Assembly (NCBI GenBank): GCA_014904845.1 | Contig: MU119450.1 | Span: 18,927-82,926 of the forward strand | Reading direction: 5' to 3' | Length of the DNA stretch: 64,000 bases | Source: Acephala macrosclerotiorum | Taxonomy: Eukaryota; Ascomycota; Leotiomycetes; Helotiales; Mollisiaceae | Shown here: in pieces, positions 1 through 11,195 of the stretch | Layout of the letters: each line of letters begins with the position of its first letter | Numbering within the stretch: the first letter of the stretch is position 1 | The notes under the pieces: generated by a model | What the model saw: the letters and a program-made list of their open reading frames with translations, nothing else | Told to the model about the DNA's origin: nothing | Database searches by the model: none | Translations under genes and position numbers: made by a program

Positions 1-1340
1 ATTGCTTCCATTATATCCTCGTCTTCATCAATTACTTGTTCTTCCAGTGGTAAAACAAATTCGTCAATCGTTAATGCGTCTGCAATCCCCGGAAGCTTTG
101 CAATTTGTACTCGAAGTGCTTCTCGCTCTACTATACTCTCATTAATCGTAGAGCCGATATCAGAAGGTTTCTTTGTAATAGTTGATTTCCAAAAGCAACG
201 AGAAATAGTTGCATTTGTAACACAATCATTCCAAGCAATTCGCGTCCATTGTATAGCCTTCAAAAGTGTAACCGTCTTCTTTGGATCTTTATTAATCTGC
301 AATTGCCGTAGAATATATTCAACCCATTGCCGTCGATAATTGAACTTGAAACATGCAATTATTCCTTGATCGAGAGACTGCCAAAAAGAAGTTGTATTCG
401 AAGGAAGCCATCGAATCTTAACATTAGATAATGCATTTAATCTACCGACTTTTTCAACTCCTAATTCATAGCCAGAGAAATTATCGAGCAAAAGAATAAC
501 CGTACGCCCATGCATCTTATTATTGAACTACTGTAGAAACCTCTTACAAATTATGCCTGTCATCCATTTCGACTTGTTATATTCGTAGATAATTCGAAGG
601 TTTTGACGGTTTATATGCTTAAAACAACGAGGATTCTTCGAGCGTCCAATAATCCAAGGGTCCAATTTTTCACTTCTATTCGCATTTGTATACAAAGCAA
701 CCGTAATTCTGTCTTTGCTTCTCTTTCCACCAGCTGTTTGTTCGGTAGCTAATGAGCGGTCTGGTTGAAGCTTCCAAAAGAGCCCTGTCTCGTCCATATT
801 GAAAATATCGCGGGGGTGGTAGGTAGAGCATTCGACTCGCAGATCCTCCATTTGCTTGGTTGCTGTCTCGGACGTAACTTCAGCAGATGCTGCTTCTCTA
901 TGCTGTTTGTATTCCTTGATATTATGCCTTTTCTTGAAATTATCCAACCAGCCATTCGACCACTTAGGCTCTTCTTTATCTCGATATTGCGGTAATTGTA
1001 TCCAGATCTTGTGTGCTTGTGCCTTTAGAATATCGCCCGTGATAATTGCCTTCTTCTTTTGCATCTGCTGTTGCCAATGAAATAGTGCGACTTCGAGATC
1101 AGGATATTCGCTATTGTAATTGCGTTTGGAGCCTAGCTGACTAGACTTGCGGTTGGGATCATCGAGGTAATCGTACGTAGAGGACATAATCTTCGATATT
1201 TGACCTTGAGTTAAGACTCTGCCGCCAGGTTGAACTGCAAACCATACTCCAATTGCTGTTTGTGATTCGCCGGTTTCAGCGCGGCGACGACGAATATTAC
1301 GTCTCTCGAGATCAGTGATTGCGGTACGTTTGGAGGCCAT
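1..1340 (-). pseudogene. pogo/Fot1-type transposase, RIP-damaged, runs off the left edge
   Basis: Cut-and-paste transposase of the Tc1/mariner superfamily. The reading frame starts at 1340 (MASKRTAITDLERRNIRRRR) with an N-terminal CENP-B/Tc5-type helix-turn-helix region, followed by a DDE_1 catalytic domain. The first catalytic Asp is in NMDETGLFW (codon near 790), the second in ILLLDNFSGY (483-485) and the third in FWQSLDQGII (369-371), with 37 residues between the second and third. A single in-frame TAG at 528-530 splits the gene. The same frame then stays open to the window edge, ending near EQVIDEDEDIMEA. The stop lies where the family usually has Trp, so TGG-to-TAG (a CpA-to-TpA change on the other strand, the RIP signature) is the simplest explanation. 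The C-terminal end and both terminal inverted repeats are not resolved here. The family call is confident; the exact clade is not. Confidence 0.88.
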
Positions 1341-1975
1341 ATTGTATAAGGATAATTAGGTGAGAGATAAGGTTTAAGAGACAAAGTTGTAAGGATTATT
1401 CTAATATCGGGGTTATCTTTAATTTTCACTCAAAAATCGGTGGGACCGAACAAATCATTCTTATTGGTGGGGTATTCTTATGTCACATGATTCTTATGGC
1501 GAGGTTTGACTGTAAAGACTTAAACGATAAAAACTTTATTATTATACAATATAAACGTCGAATTAAGCAATTTGAGATTAAAGTAGTACAATTTGAGTTT
1601 AGAAAGCGACGGAAAGTAATAATTAATTTAAATTCCAAGTTCGCCGATATTGAAGTTATTTACAAAGTATAGATAAAAACTGAAGACCGTTAAAATGTAC
1701 CGTTAGATTTTAATAGTTTTATTAGCGTTGTTTTTATTTTATCTCATATAACTATTAAGAAATAAGGAAGTTATTGGGGTTGGAAGTAAGTGGTAGTAAA
1801 TTAAGCGAGGCGGTCGACTTAGGGAGTGGCCGATTAATAGGGGGTTTGACTTAATGGACCTAGCCTTTTTCGTAGTAAGTACCATCCCGTCTAAATAGAC
1901 CAAACCCCAATTCATGAATCGACTATAGATATCTGTGAGACCGGAATCGTTCAGGATGAGTGGGCCCAGGGACGT
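1341..1975. other. AT-rich spacer with strand-asymmetric C depletion
   Basis: No convincing gene. The stretch 1480-1860 is AT-rich and notably poor in C on the plus strand. In 1741-1860 I count about 37 G against 12 C, with most of the remaining C in CpG and very little CpA, while TpG is common. This looks like old RIP that acted mainly on one strand, perhaps on the 5' part of the transposon or an adjoining repeat. The 61-codon open frame at 1487-1672 has low-complexity composition and I do not regard it as a gene. Confidence 0.5.
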
Positions 1976-2630
1976 TCACATTCCAGGCAACAGGTTTGTT
2001 TCCGCCCTCTGCGGGAGCAGATAGATTCCAATCAAGGTCGGGTTTTCGATGATATCGTTCATAAATAAGTGTTCTCGTGCCTCCATAATCTCCATGAACT
2101 GCATTTCCATGTCGTCGAACACAACTCTAAACTCCTTCCGAAATGTTCGAAAGTCGTTCTCCGCAAAGAGACCATGCAATTCGTCGATTGCCATCTCTCT
2201 TGGCATTGAGCTGTAGATCCTGTCCAATTTGGGTTTGTCCATATTGTACCGGACTTTGACCTCGAAGGTCATCTCTCGTTGAAATGATGCCGCGTAGTCC
2301 TCCAATACGAGTAAACATTCGGCCAGCCAATCCCGATCGTAGCTTCTTACGCAGGCGTTTATGTGGCAGGTCTCCTCACATGCATCAAAAAATCCCCCGG
2401 GAACTTTCTCTTCGTTGATGAGTCCCAAAATCTGAGCTCGTGCCTTGCAGGTTGTGTGACACTGATTCTCCAAAAAAGTCATTCTCATTTGCGGAATTGC
2501 TTGATCGGTATAGCCCTTCTTCCACCTGGTGAGTATTGTTTCGTCGATATAAGGTCTCAGCCTGGAATGGATTCGGAGTGGACAGTTCTTTTGGAGATAT
2601 GTGGTAGAAGTCTGGTCCCAGTGCTACCAA
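1976..2630 (-). pseudogene. F-box-like array member 1: decayed C-terminal fragment
   Basis: Remnant of the paralogous family whose intact members are at 6476-8396 and 21491-23749. Two overlapping frames carry it. 2630-2385 begins LGPDFYHISPKELSTPNPFQ and contains the conserved QVEEGLYR block. 2488-1976 carries the C-terminal helical module, including LEDYAASFQREM, LDRIYSSMPREMAIDEL and FDDMEMQFMEIMEAREHLF. The blocks between QVEEG and LENQ are shorter than in intact relatives, so about 12-13 codons seem deleted as well as the frame shifted. The N-terminal F-box-like motif and middle domain are absent. No start codon is plausible. Function of the family is unknown. Confidence 0.75.
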
Positions 2631-2662
2631 ACTGCCTTTAAAATAAGAAGAAACCTTTCGCT

Positions 2663-4595
2663 CTACGCAAGACCATGTAAAGGGTCCCCGGAGGTGTCAT
2701 TGCTAGAATTTACCCTAACGTCGCCCCACACCACCTTCAATCTGGAATCCTGTGATCCATCCTCGTCTTCCAAGCCTGAATCATCTTGACCGATCAAGAT
2801 ACTGGTCGAATTTTGGTTCTTCGGGAGTTGGTTCATTGACCGCCCGGTCAATTGCGTCTTCAGACCGAGTATCTTGGAAGAGGAAACCACCACCGAGTCC
2901 TAGGTGCTTGGAACCATCAGCCTTGAAGAGTGATCGCCTCGCATTTTGTATCTCCGCGTATTGCTTCTCCATGTCGTGGAAAGCGATCTTGAATTGGTAA
3001 ATATATCGCTTTAGATTCTCTTCCGCCATGTGATCATCTAAAGCTGACAGCGCAACTTCTCTTTCAATGAGACTATATACCTTTTCGAGTTTGCGCTTGT
3101 ATCGAATCCGGAGGGCACGGTTGTCGAATGGTATTTTACGAACATATGCAGTAGCATAATCTTGTAGTAGAAGGAGACCTATGCTCATCGCCGTACCGAG
3201 TTGAATTCTGTCGTTTAAATAATGGTACGGATTCCAAAGTACTCGATCGGCGTCGAAGAGACCTTGCACAACCTTTTGTTCTTTGATGAATGCTATAATG
3301 TATCTGCGAGTAGCATGGATCTTGCAATACTGCCACTCAAGGTAGTTGAGGACATTCTTTCGGTGCTCCTTGAACTCTTCCAACCCACTCTCCAGGACAC
3401 AATTTCCGGCTTTGCGTAAGTCGCTTTCCACGGGATGATCCTTCAAAGGATACGGAGTTTGAGACCCTAGCCAGTGTGTAGTTTCAAATTTGGGACCAAG
3501 CTCCTCTAGAATGTTGCCATCACGCGCTTCAGCTCCATCTTCAGCTTGAAGACCTCGCTCCGCTCGAAGGTTTGGGCGTATTGAACTAGAAGCCTATGCA
3601 TTGGCTGAACTATTTGTACCCGTGATGTTCCAGTTGCAAGTAGTCGCAAGTCTTGTTGGAAGTCAGCTTTTGGAAGGAAATCCTCGTCGGCGTCTCTGTG
3701 CTCACGATATATTGTCGTGGAAACCTCACCTACACTCGCGACCTTGAAGGTCACCTTGCCCACGCCTCTCAAAAGTCTAAGAGGATCCAACAAAGATTCG
3801 AAGCCAGGAATATCCCCTTGCTCGACATTATTGAGCCACTGAGCATTCGGAACCACAACTATCTCGAGCGACTTTGGGGCGGATTGGCAAACAGCGAGGC
3901 ATAGAGGCTCCAGTCGACTCCAGTATGGACTAATAACCACCTTCTAGTGTCGAACCTTCTTGACCGAGCTTAGTTTGTCTAGCGTCATGAAGCTATTCAC
4001 ACAATCTCCAGCATTCCAAAATCTGGTGAGAGTGGTTTTGTCAAGGTGGTCTTCCTGATACAGACGACAGATGTGGTACTCGCCGCAATCGCAACCCCAA
4101 CAATGGTGATAGAAGTCCTCTTGGTTGTAAGGGCACTCACAATGACTCTCTAACGAGTGTTCTTGCGCGCTTCTGCACTCGATGTAGAACACATTGGCAC
4201 CGTACAGGATCCCAGAGGCCTCGGTATAGACTTGCTTGCAAGTACTAAGGATACCTGGTGTGAGCTCGTACTTCTCGTTGGAGTCCCATGATTCCGCGAC
4301 CGATTCCATCTTGCCAAGCAATGGGGACCAATAACAACTCGTAGATTTTTAGTCGGATTTCGATGGGAAGTTTGTCGAGAAAGGTGCATGGTTTGCGCTT
4401 GGTGACCGTTGTGAGGGATTGCTGAGTTTGTAATTGGTTCTGTAGAATATCTTTGCTACGTTTCTCCATCGTAAGGTCGATCTTGAGTTGAGCAAGCTCT
4501 TCTCGCAAAGTCTGTTCGCTGCTCATGTTGTCGGGGGCGCGCAACTGCTCTGCTGAACAAGAAGCTAGCTCCAAGATACACCTGCGTTGCGCCAT
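2663..4595 (-). pseudogene. F-box-like array member 2: near full length, multiple lesions
   Basis: Starts at 4595 (MAQRRCILELASCSAEQL), then a coiled-coil segment and the F-box-like motif LDKLPIEIRLKIYELLLV. The frame then shifts at a G4/C4 run (4323-4326). The next frame continues with the fungal block TPGILSTCKQVYTEASGILYGANVF. An in-frame TAG at 3944-3946 interrupts SSVKKVRH/KVVISPYW where the intact paralog at 6476 has VRHWKLLVS, so TGG-to-TAG is likely. A second frame change near 3515-3530 follows FKLKMELK. The C-terminal module resumes with FKEHRKNVLNYLEWQY and FHDMEKQYAEIQNARRSLF. A further shift near 2785 separates the body from the acidic tail (DDSGLEDEDGSQDS). With one nonsense codon and about three frame changes, this is a dead gene. 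Confidence 0.85.
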
Positions 4596-5488
4596 TTATT
4601 TACCTGATCCTCCCGGCGCTATCTCATGTTCTTCCTTCATCTCAATGACCGTGTTGACACAACAGGAGTATATCACTCCTAAGAAAGACCTCAGACAACC
4701 GGGAAGGTGTTGAGGGATCAGGAGAGGATATGACGAGACTTGAAAGATCAAAACGGTTGTCGATGAGTTCAATTGTGGAAAGAAAAGGTGCTGAGAAGAA
4801 GTGCAGGGTGTTTGGAGGAGCAATTAAGGACGCCCTCTACATCGCTAAACACTAGCTCACAAATTAGATCAGATGCACTGGGTGAATAGAATTGCGTAGC
4901 AGCAATCAGGCTGCGAAGAGGTAAGAAAGTCGTCTTTGAAAGCGATACAAATCTATATACATAACTATCAAAATGAGTTACTCTTGGGTGCTTGGAGGCC
5001 GTGGAAGCCATTTACATTGAGCATTAAACGACATGCAGAGACCCTACTGTCAAATTGAATCATTCTTGCATTGGCCTCGTATCTTCCCACCGAATAAGAC
5101 AACCGGCCACCCATCACCCCTGAAATACTGACTTGGAACTTATCACCGGAAGAGGGACTGAACAGTCACGATCAGCTTAAGAATCCTAATATCTAGCGAA
5201 TTGAGGATCAATAGGTGCTATTTGTGGGAAATTTCTGCGATCAAAGTAGATGTAGAGGTTGCAGCAACTGAACCAGCTGAACATTCAAGCCTTGGGATCA
5301 GAGGAGCTGCAAAATCCCAGCGCTGTTGATATGAAGAATAGGCAAGGGTGTGGCTCAGCAGAGATCGTAAACCCAAGGCCCACTAGGACAAAGTTTGAGC
5401 TCCTGGGAGCAGAGGAGCAGGGTAGTCTTGATGGCCGGAAACTAGCGTGTGGATGCGTGGAGGGAAACGAGGACCGAGATTAGACTCA
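4596..5488. other. intergenic, nothing recognised
   Basis: About 0.9 kb between array members 2 and 3. Short open frames on both strands show no family motifs. It may include the promoter region of the decayed member 2, and is not resolvable by eye. Confidence 0.4.
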
Positions 5489-6030
5489 TTAAGCCCCAGT
5501 CAACCGTTTCTTCGGACGTCCTTGAGCCAATATCCAACTCATGTCCTCAGCCACCTGCAGTATCCGAAATGAATATCTACTCCTAGTGCTGCGGATCTCG
5601 AGGTATTGTCTATCCATATCATCAACCGCCTCTCGAAATAATGGCTTAAATCGAGAGAAGTGGCTCAGCTCCAAGAATTCGCTGAGCTGCTTCACTGCCA
5701 TTTCTTAAGCTATTCTGCTTCAAACCTTATCGTATTTAACCTGGATTCGTTTGATGCTTGCTCTGTACGCGTGGTTTGTATCTCGATGGAAAATCTACAA
5801 TCGCTCTTGCCATTGCGGGTGGCCGAGTGGTTTGCATCGAACAATCCACTGCTTCTATTTTCCTGCTTGACAAAGCTTCTTGAGTCATCCGACGCTTTGT
5901 TGATCCGCTGGTGCTGTAATCCAGAACTTTCGCCTGCTTCTTTATGGATTCTTCGCGGCGATCTTGTTTGCACGTCTTCTGGGCTTGAAGATACCTTCCT
6001 CAACTGGATAAAAATATCAAGAATAGCCAT
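5489..6030 (-). pseudogene. F-box-like array member 3: C-terminal remnant
   Basis: Only the C-terminal module survives. The frame 5701-5489 reads MAVKQLSEFLELSHFSRF followed by FREAVDDMDRQYLEIRSTRS, which aligns block for block with the last domain of the intact members (FHPLFQSACQDMDAQLLEM in the member at 6476). Upstream, frames up to 6030 still show degenerate parts of the same domain (VEEGIFKPRR; SFVKQENRSSGLFDANHSAT; IQVKYDKV), but they are split by several stops and frame changes. Everything N-terminal to this is missing. The truncation and broken frames mark it as a relic. Confidence 0.72.
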
Positions 6031-6475
6031 AGTACTGCCTATATGGAGTCTTGTTTGGAGAGAAGTCTGGGTAGATTTGGTAAGTCACGGTTCTATCAAG
6101 TAGACTGTAAGCATCTCCTTTCTAACATGATCGGCTTTGAGGTATGCAACTTGACTCACGTAGTTTTGGAAAAGAAGTCTTCGTCTCGGGTCAGAAGATT
6201 AATGCCACGCAACTATGAAGGAAGTTTTGACATGGAGAGTCACGACCCGAAGTTTCAAGAAAGTATGTTATTGGTGAATTCTTCTAAACTACAAAAACTT
6301 TGTCACTCCATATTGTTGCCATCTGAAACAAGAAAGTGTTATTCATGTGTAGCCCAAAGAATAATCTTAGTATCAGTGTGCCATAGAGACTGAAAAAGCA
6401 TCAGCAATGCTAGGACAGGTGGGCCTTTGAAGGGAAGGAGACCAAGATCGAATCGTAAGTCATGGACCTTTACCG
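6031..6475. other. intergenic, nothing recognised
   Basis: Short gap between array member 3 and the 3' end of the intact member 4. It contains no motif that I can support. Confidence 0.35.
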
Positions 6476-8396
6476 TTAGTCAATCGTTAGCTCAGCGCCC
6501 TTTTCGTTGACTTTATGGTCACCTGCATACACGGGTATCATAGTCTGACCCTTGCCCAAGTATTCATCGATGTCGCACCCGCGTTCGGGAGTGACATCAT
6601 GACTAAAAAGTTCCTGTCTTGCAAGAACCATTTCCAGAAGTTGTGCATCCATATCCTGGCATGCAGACTGGAAAAGAGGGTGAAATTCATGGTAATTTTC
6701 CAGTTGTACCGCCTGGTCCAGCTTCTTCATGGCAAGCTCTCGCGGTAGATTGTCGTAAATCAGGTCGTATTTATGCTTCCGCTTCAGCATCAAAGCCCGG
6801 GTATGCATGTCGAGATGCCTCTCAAAGGACTTGGCGTAGTCGCCGAGATATGCAAGAGCAAGATACATCCTAGTCTCCACGTCCGGTAAACTGAAAGAAA
6901 GTAACTTGTTGCCCTCCTTGATTTCCTTCTCAATGAATTCGCTGAGGGCCTTCCTTCTTTTCAAAATATCCCAATACTGTGGCTCTAGGTATTCGATAAT
7001 CTTTGCACGATGTTCCTTGAAGGTCATCGCGTTGTGATGCTTACAAGCCTCTCTTGCGTGGTCTAGTGAATCTTCGACCGTATGCTGATAGTGGTAGCCT
7101 TTGAATGGGTTCTTCTGTCTTCGTGCTTGATCCCCGAGACGAGATGCTTCTTCAGAATCCGTGAGGTTCAAATTGTCGTTATCTTCGTACAAACCGGTCC
7201 CCATCTCATGTTTGAAGGGCCCATGTCTCTCAAAAGCACGTGCATATCTCAGAAGTGGTTTCCACATCTTGAATGGCAGCTCCACTGTCAAACTCCCTGT
7301 CACCAATTCACGTAGCTCCTTCTCCACTTCCGGCTCAACTTTGTCCGTGTCTTCGATTGTCGGGCGAGGATGATATTCGCATGGAAGCTCATCCGCTGTC
7401 GCAATTCGCATGGAGAAAGTTCCAACGTTTCTCAGGATTCGAAGTGGGCTCACAGTTTGTTCGGCATCCTCAAGCACTGGATTATCCACGGTGAGAGCTT
7501 CAGCCACTTCAGGAATAAAAATGACTTCAAGACTTGTAGGTGATGCCTCGCAGACCATCTCGCAGAACTTGGAAATAGTCAGAGATGGCGTGTATAGAAG
7601 ATCACCCTTGATAACCCGGCTGACCAAAAGCTTCCAGTGCCGGACCTGACGAAATACGGATCTAATCCCTGGTGTGATGATAACCTTGGTCTTGTATTGA
7701 CTTTCCCTCGAATTGTCCAGAGCTTGTTCGTGGCGTGTGAGAGCGGTCTGAATGATTGGATATCCAACGTGATGATTATGACCCTCTGAGAGAAAAGCCA
7801 TCAAGAACCTGTTCGACCCGTATAGGATGGGAGATGCCTCCTTGTGAATTTGCGCGCAAGTCCTGAGGATCGCGGGAAAGAGACCAAGCGGTCTACATCC
7901 TATTCCGCCGAGTCGATGAATACACCATGACGTACTCAAAGTGGGATCGACCAGCAGTTCTTCGTAGATTTGGAGACGAATCTCGGCGGGAATGGTGTCC
8001 ATGAAATGGCCTTTTGCAGCCATCGCCGTTTGTGTAGTATTGTCGACATTGTTTTTCGATAGATGAGCTTCCATCTTCGCACTGCTCTCTTGAGCTAGGG
8101 ATAAGTGGGCCTCGTGTGGAGAGATCCTATCTTCTGAAGACCCCTTCATGCTGTCTGAACAGAGAATTAGCCCGCACAGTGAATGTTGGTGGTCGCGACT
8201 TACCACAATTTAGGGAGGCCTCGGAGGGGGATGTTTCTTCCATTGTTCTCGAAATGAGAGTTTCGAATATGTCAAAAGCTCTAGAAGATCGATCAGGGAA
8301 CAACTGGAGCTCGTGTTGTGCACAAGTACAGTGCCTATGTGGTTCTTGGGGAATTTGTTCGTAGAATGTGGGAAGAGCTAAGGCTTGCGCGTCCAA
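6476..8396 (-). CDS. F-box-like/DUF7730-like family protein (array member 4, intact)
   Basis: Predicted two-exon gene. Exon 1 is 8396-8204 and exon 2 is 8154-6476, with a 49 bp intron at 8203-8155 (GTAAGT donor, GCTAAT branch-like site, TTCAG acceptor). Phases match across the junction (LNC/DSMKG). Without the intron, exon 2 alone gives 576 codons. Domains in order: IPAEIRLQIYEELLV, an F-box-like helix; the fungal block AILRTCAQIHKEASPILYGS; a middle domain with VRHWKLLVS and SLEVIFIPE; and a two-part helical C-terminal module (FKEHRAKIIEYLEPQYWDIL, then LPRELAMKKLDQ and CQDMDAQLLEMVLARQELF). No signal peptide or membrane segment is seen. F-box-like proteins often act as adaptors of ubiquitin ligases, but that role is only an inference here. 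It is one of two intact copies in an otherwise decayed tandem array. Confidence 0.8.
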
Positions 8397-8794
8397 GCGA
8401 GGCGAGGAGATCGGAAGCTATAATTTTGATGTTGTGTACAACATCGACAAACCGCTGTCTATTAAGAGCATAGAACAGTAAGTTCCTGGTCGCAAAGCCG
8501 ACATGTCAAGGTCTATCTATTATTCATTCATTTCCACGGTTAGAAGTCTGGAAGGAATTCGCAAAGGGATTCGGGTATGTTTTTAATGAGGGTTGTACTT
8601 TTCAATTCTAAAGTCTCATCATCGAATGGGACATTTGAAGTTATGAGAGAATATCTTAATGGTTAAATAGAATGAAGTTGATGAATACTCTGGCGCCGAA
8701 CTAACCTGCGAGGTACTCCTCTCAAATGAAAAACTCTAAAATGCCACCAAAGGAGAAATATCGAAAGAAGTGCATGCGATTCCACGGCATAAAT
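8397..8794. other. intergenic upstream of array member 4
   Basis: About 400 bp holding the presumed promoter of the intact gene at 6476-8396 and the 3' end of the next relic. I see no distinctive element. Confidence 0.35.
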
Positions 8795-9693
8795 CTAGAC
8801 TGAATCTGTTTGACTGTCCTCGCTGCCTTCGCTGCCATCTGAAGTTTCCCTACCATCATCTGTCTCACCAGCATCAGAAGTCTTACCGCCATTAGCCACC
8901 TCACTTTCATCCTCAGCCTTCCCCAAAGGCCATTGAATTGCCATATGGCCGGCGCCAAGTTCGGGATCGATCCTGCAAGTCTTGTCATTGTACTCATCGC
9001 TCGTGAAGAGCGCGTGCCGGGCTGCCAATATTTCAAAGAATTGTTAGTCCATATCATCGCACACAGAGCGGAACAGTACGTCGAATGTGTCAAGGTCCTC
9101 CATGTCCTCGAGCTCAATGGATTCGTAAAGTCGTTTAATGGCAAGTTTTCGTGGTAGATTTCCGTATAGAAGATCAAGTCTGCGCCTGTGCTTGATCACT
9201 AGAATGAGTAAGTACAATGAACGATTTGGGGAATTGCAGTTAAAAGCACAGAAATGGAATGAAAGATGAGAATCTTGGTATAGCTGAAGAAGAGGAAGAA
9301 ATGGGAGGTTATTCACTTCGTGCTTTGGTCCTAAGGTCGAGGTGTTTTTGAGAAGGCCGAGCATAATTCTCAAGATGTACCATAACCAAAGGTAGGTCAA
9401 TTATCGCCCATCCTGCGCAAGCCTCACACCAACTATCTTCTCATCAACAAGGAAGTTCTTGAGAATGCTCCTCTGCATCAAGACGTCCAAGAACTGTGTC
9501 TCGAGGTAATGCAGCACTGCCGCTCGGTATACCTTGAAACTCGAGATATCGTGCGCTCTGACAACGTTCGAGGTGTGGCAGAGACCTTTCTCAACTGGAT
9601 GACTGTTATGGCCATCTCTGAAAGGGTTGTTTCGTCGGCATGTTTGTTTGTGGGCTTGAAGAGCGCCTGCAGGGGTTTGTTTTCTGAGGTCAC
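8795..9693 (-). pseudogene. F-box-like array member 5: C-terminal half, broken
   Basis: In one frame 9660-9397 reads NPFRDGHNSHPVEKGL, then FKVYRAAVLHYLETQFLDVL and ends at a stop. A second stretch below about 9220 reads LDLLYGNLPRKLAIKRLYES and FDVLFRSVCDDMD. An in-frame TAA at 9044-9046 follows, and the frame continues with FFEILAARHALFTSDEYND and a strongly acidic Ser/Asp/Glu-rich tail ending at 8795. This order matches the C-terminal half of the intact members, including the acidic tail of the gene at 21491. The F-box-like and middle domains are missing. Two stops and an intervening non-homologous stretch (about 9220-9400) mark it as a pseudogene. Confidence 0.75.
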
Positions 9694-9979
9694 TGGCGTC
9701 TTAGAATGGCGTAGTACTCATATCATTCTTGAATGCCTTTATTAGCAAGCAAGGGAATTCGGCAATATTGGGTTGACGTGTGACGGTGTTGGGAGTTTGA
9801 CTTCGAAGGTGAAGGCTTTGAGAGTTTTGGACTTCATGGCATATGAAGAGCTGGGTACAGTTGCAGGCACAACATGTTGCCAAGACAGTCTCAATCTCTC
9901 ATGTGACAACTGAACATTAACAAAGTTTCCAATCTGAATGTAACTGGACATCTTCTGCAAATTCCATGTGAACTAAGTC

Positions 9980-11195
9980 TCGTAGAAGCTGTTGAATATT
10001 TGCTGATGATTTGAGATATGTTCCTTGATCGCGTCAGGCGCACCTCGGACAAACGACTTCTCTATTTACTCCAGAAAGATAACTGCGTGAGCGCACTTGT
10101 CCTTGTTAGCAGATCTAAAGGCGTGGCCCATCGCTTCACAGTCAAATATACCGTCAAGTCGTTGCTCAGTCTTGATGAAGTCCTTCAAAGCATCTGCAAT
10201 GACAGACAATCTCTTATGTTGAGGTTCGAGGTATTCGAGAATGTCAGCTTGATGGAGCTTGAAGGAGTTCGATCGCTGACAATCGCTGGCATATTTCGCG
10301 TCTCGTAATCCTTGTTCGACAGGATGGGCGCCTCGAAGTCACTTATAGGGTTTTTAATTAGAGGGTTGTTTCGGCAGAACCAAGCCCGTGAGCCAATGAG
10401 ATTGTCGTCCAAGTTCTCTCCGTCGCGAAGTGCCATCTCCAACTTGAAAGGTTCATAGAATTCAAAACTCTGGGCGTAGTCTAACAAATGTGGGTACATT
10501 TCGAAAGCGAACTCGGCAGGCCCATATTCGCTGCGTGAATAACGACAAGCCCCTCGCGGGTTTTCTTCAAAGCACATGGCTTCATTGGTTGTAGAACGAT
10601 CTTCCGGATCGCCCATCTAATATCGGGTGATTGGGGAGGAAGGATTTCCCTCACCACGAGATAAGTCCCATCCATCCGGCATGCATGCGATACAGAAAGT
10701 ATCAAGTCCATCCTGGACTCCAACACTTCTGTCGTACAGTTGCTGGCAGGTCCTCATAACAGCTGGCTCAAGCCCATAAGCTTCGAGTATGCTATATTGA
10801 CTGTGTTGAGCATTGGAGGTTCTTCTTCTAAGATCAGGGTTCACCAAAAGAAGGTCGAGAATCATATCTTGTACTTCGCTAGGGACCCCGGTAAGACAAG
10901 CTTCAGGATTATTCGGGTCCTTGGTTGTGGCTAAAGTTGAACTCTCCGTGCTTTGTGTATTGTCATCGTCGAAGTCGGGAGCCATTTGAAATTCCTGGTC
11001 AGATTTGTTGCCTGCGACCGGACTTGAAGGCATTTGCTCAGAGTTGTCACCAGTTTCGGTCGGAAGGATAAGGGCATATTCAAGATGATCGTGGATAGAG
11101 GTTTTTCTTGCAGGCTCTTCATTTGCTGAAGTGATACCCGCAGGGCTGTGATGAGGGGTAAGTTCGAATTCCGATATAGCCTTATAGCAGGCCAT
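9980..11195 (-). pseudogene. F-box-like array member 6: internal deletion, TAG and frameshift
   Basis: Starts at 11195 (MACYKAISEFELTPHHSP). The F-box-like block is VPSEVQDMILDLLLVNPDL, followed by AVMRTCQQLYDRS and SPITRY. An in-frame TAG at 10617-10619 comes next. Directly after it the same frame resumes far downstream in the family alignment (FAFEMYPHLLDYAQSFEFYE, FKLEMALRDGENLDD), so roughly 130 residues of the middle domain are missing. Near 10330 the frame shifts by one base, from NPISDFEA into HPVEQGLRDAKYA, FKLHQADILEYLEPQH and FIKTEQRLDGIFD. It then stops before the last C-terminal segment. The relic therefore carries one nonsense codon, one large deletion and at least one frameshift. 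Confidence 0.8.
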
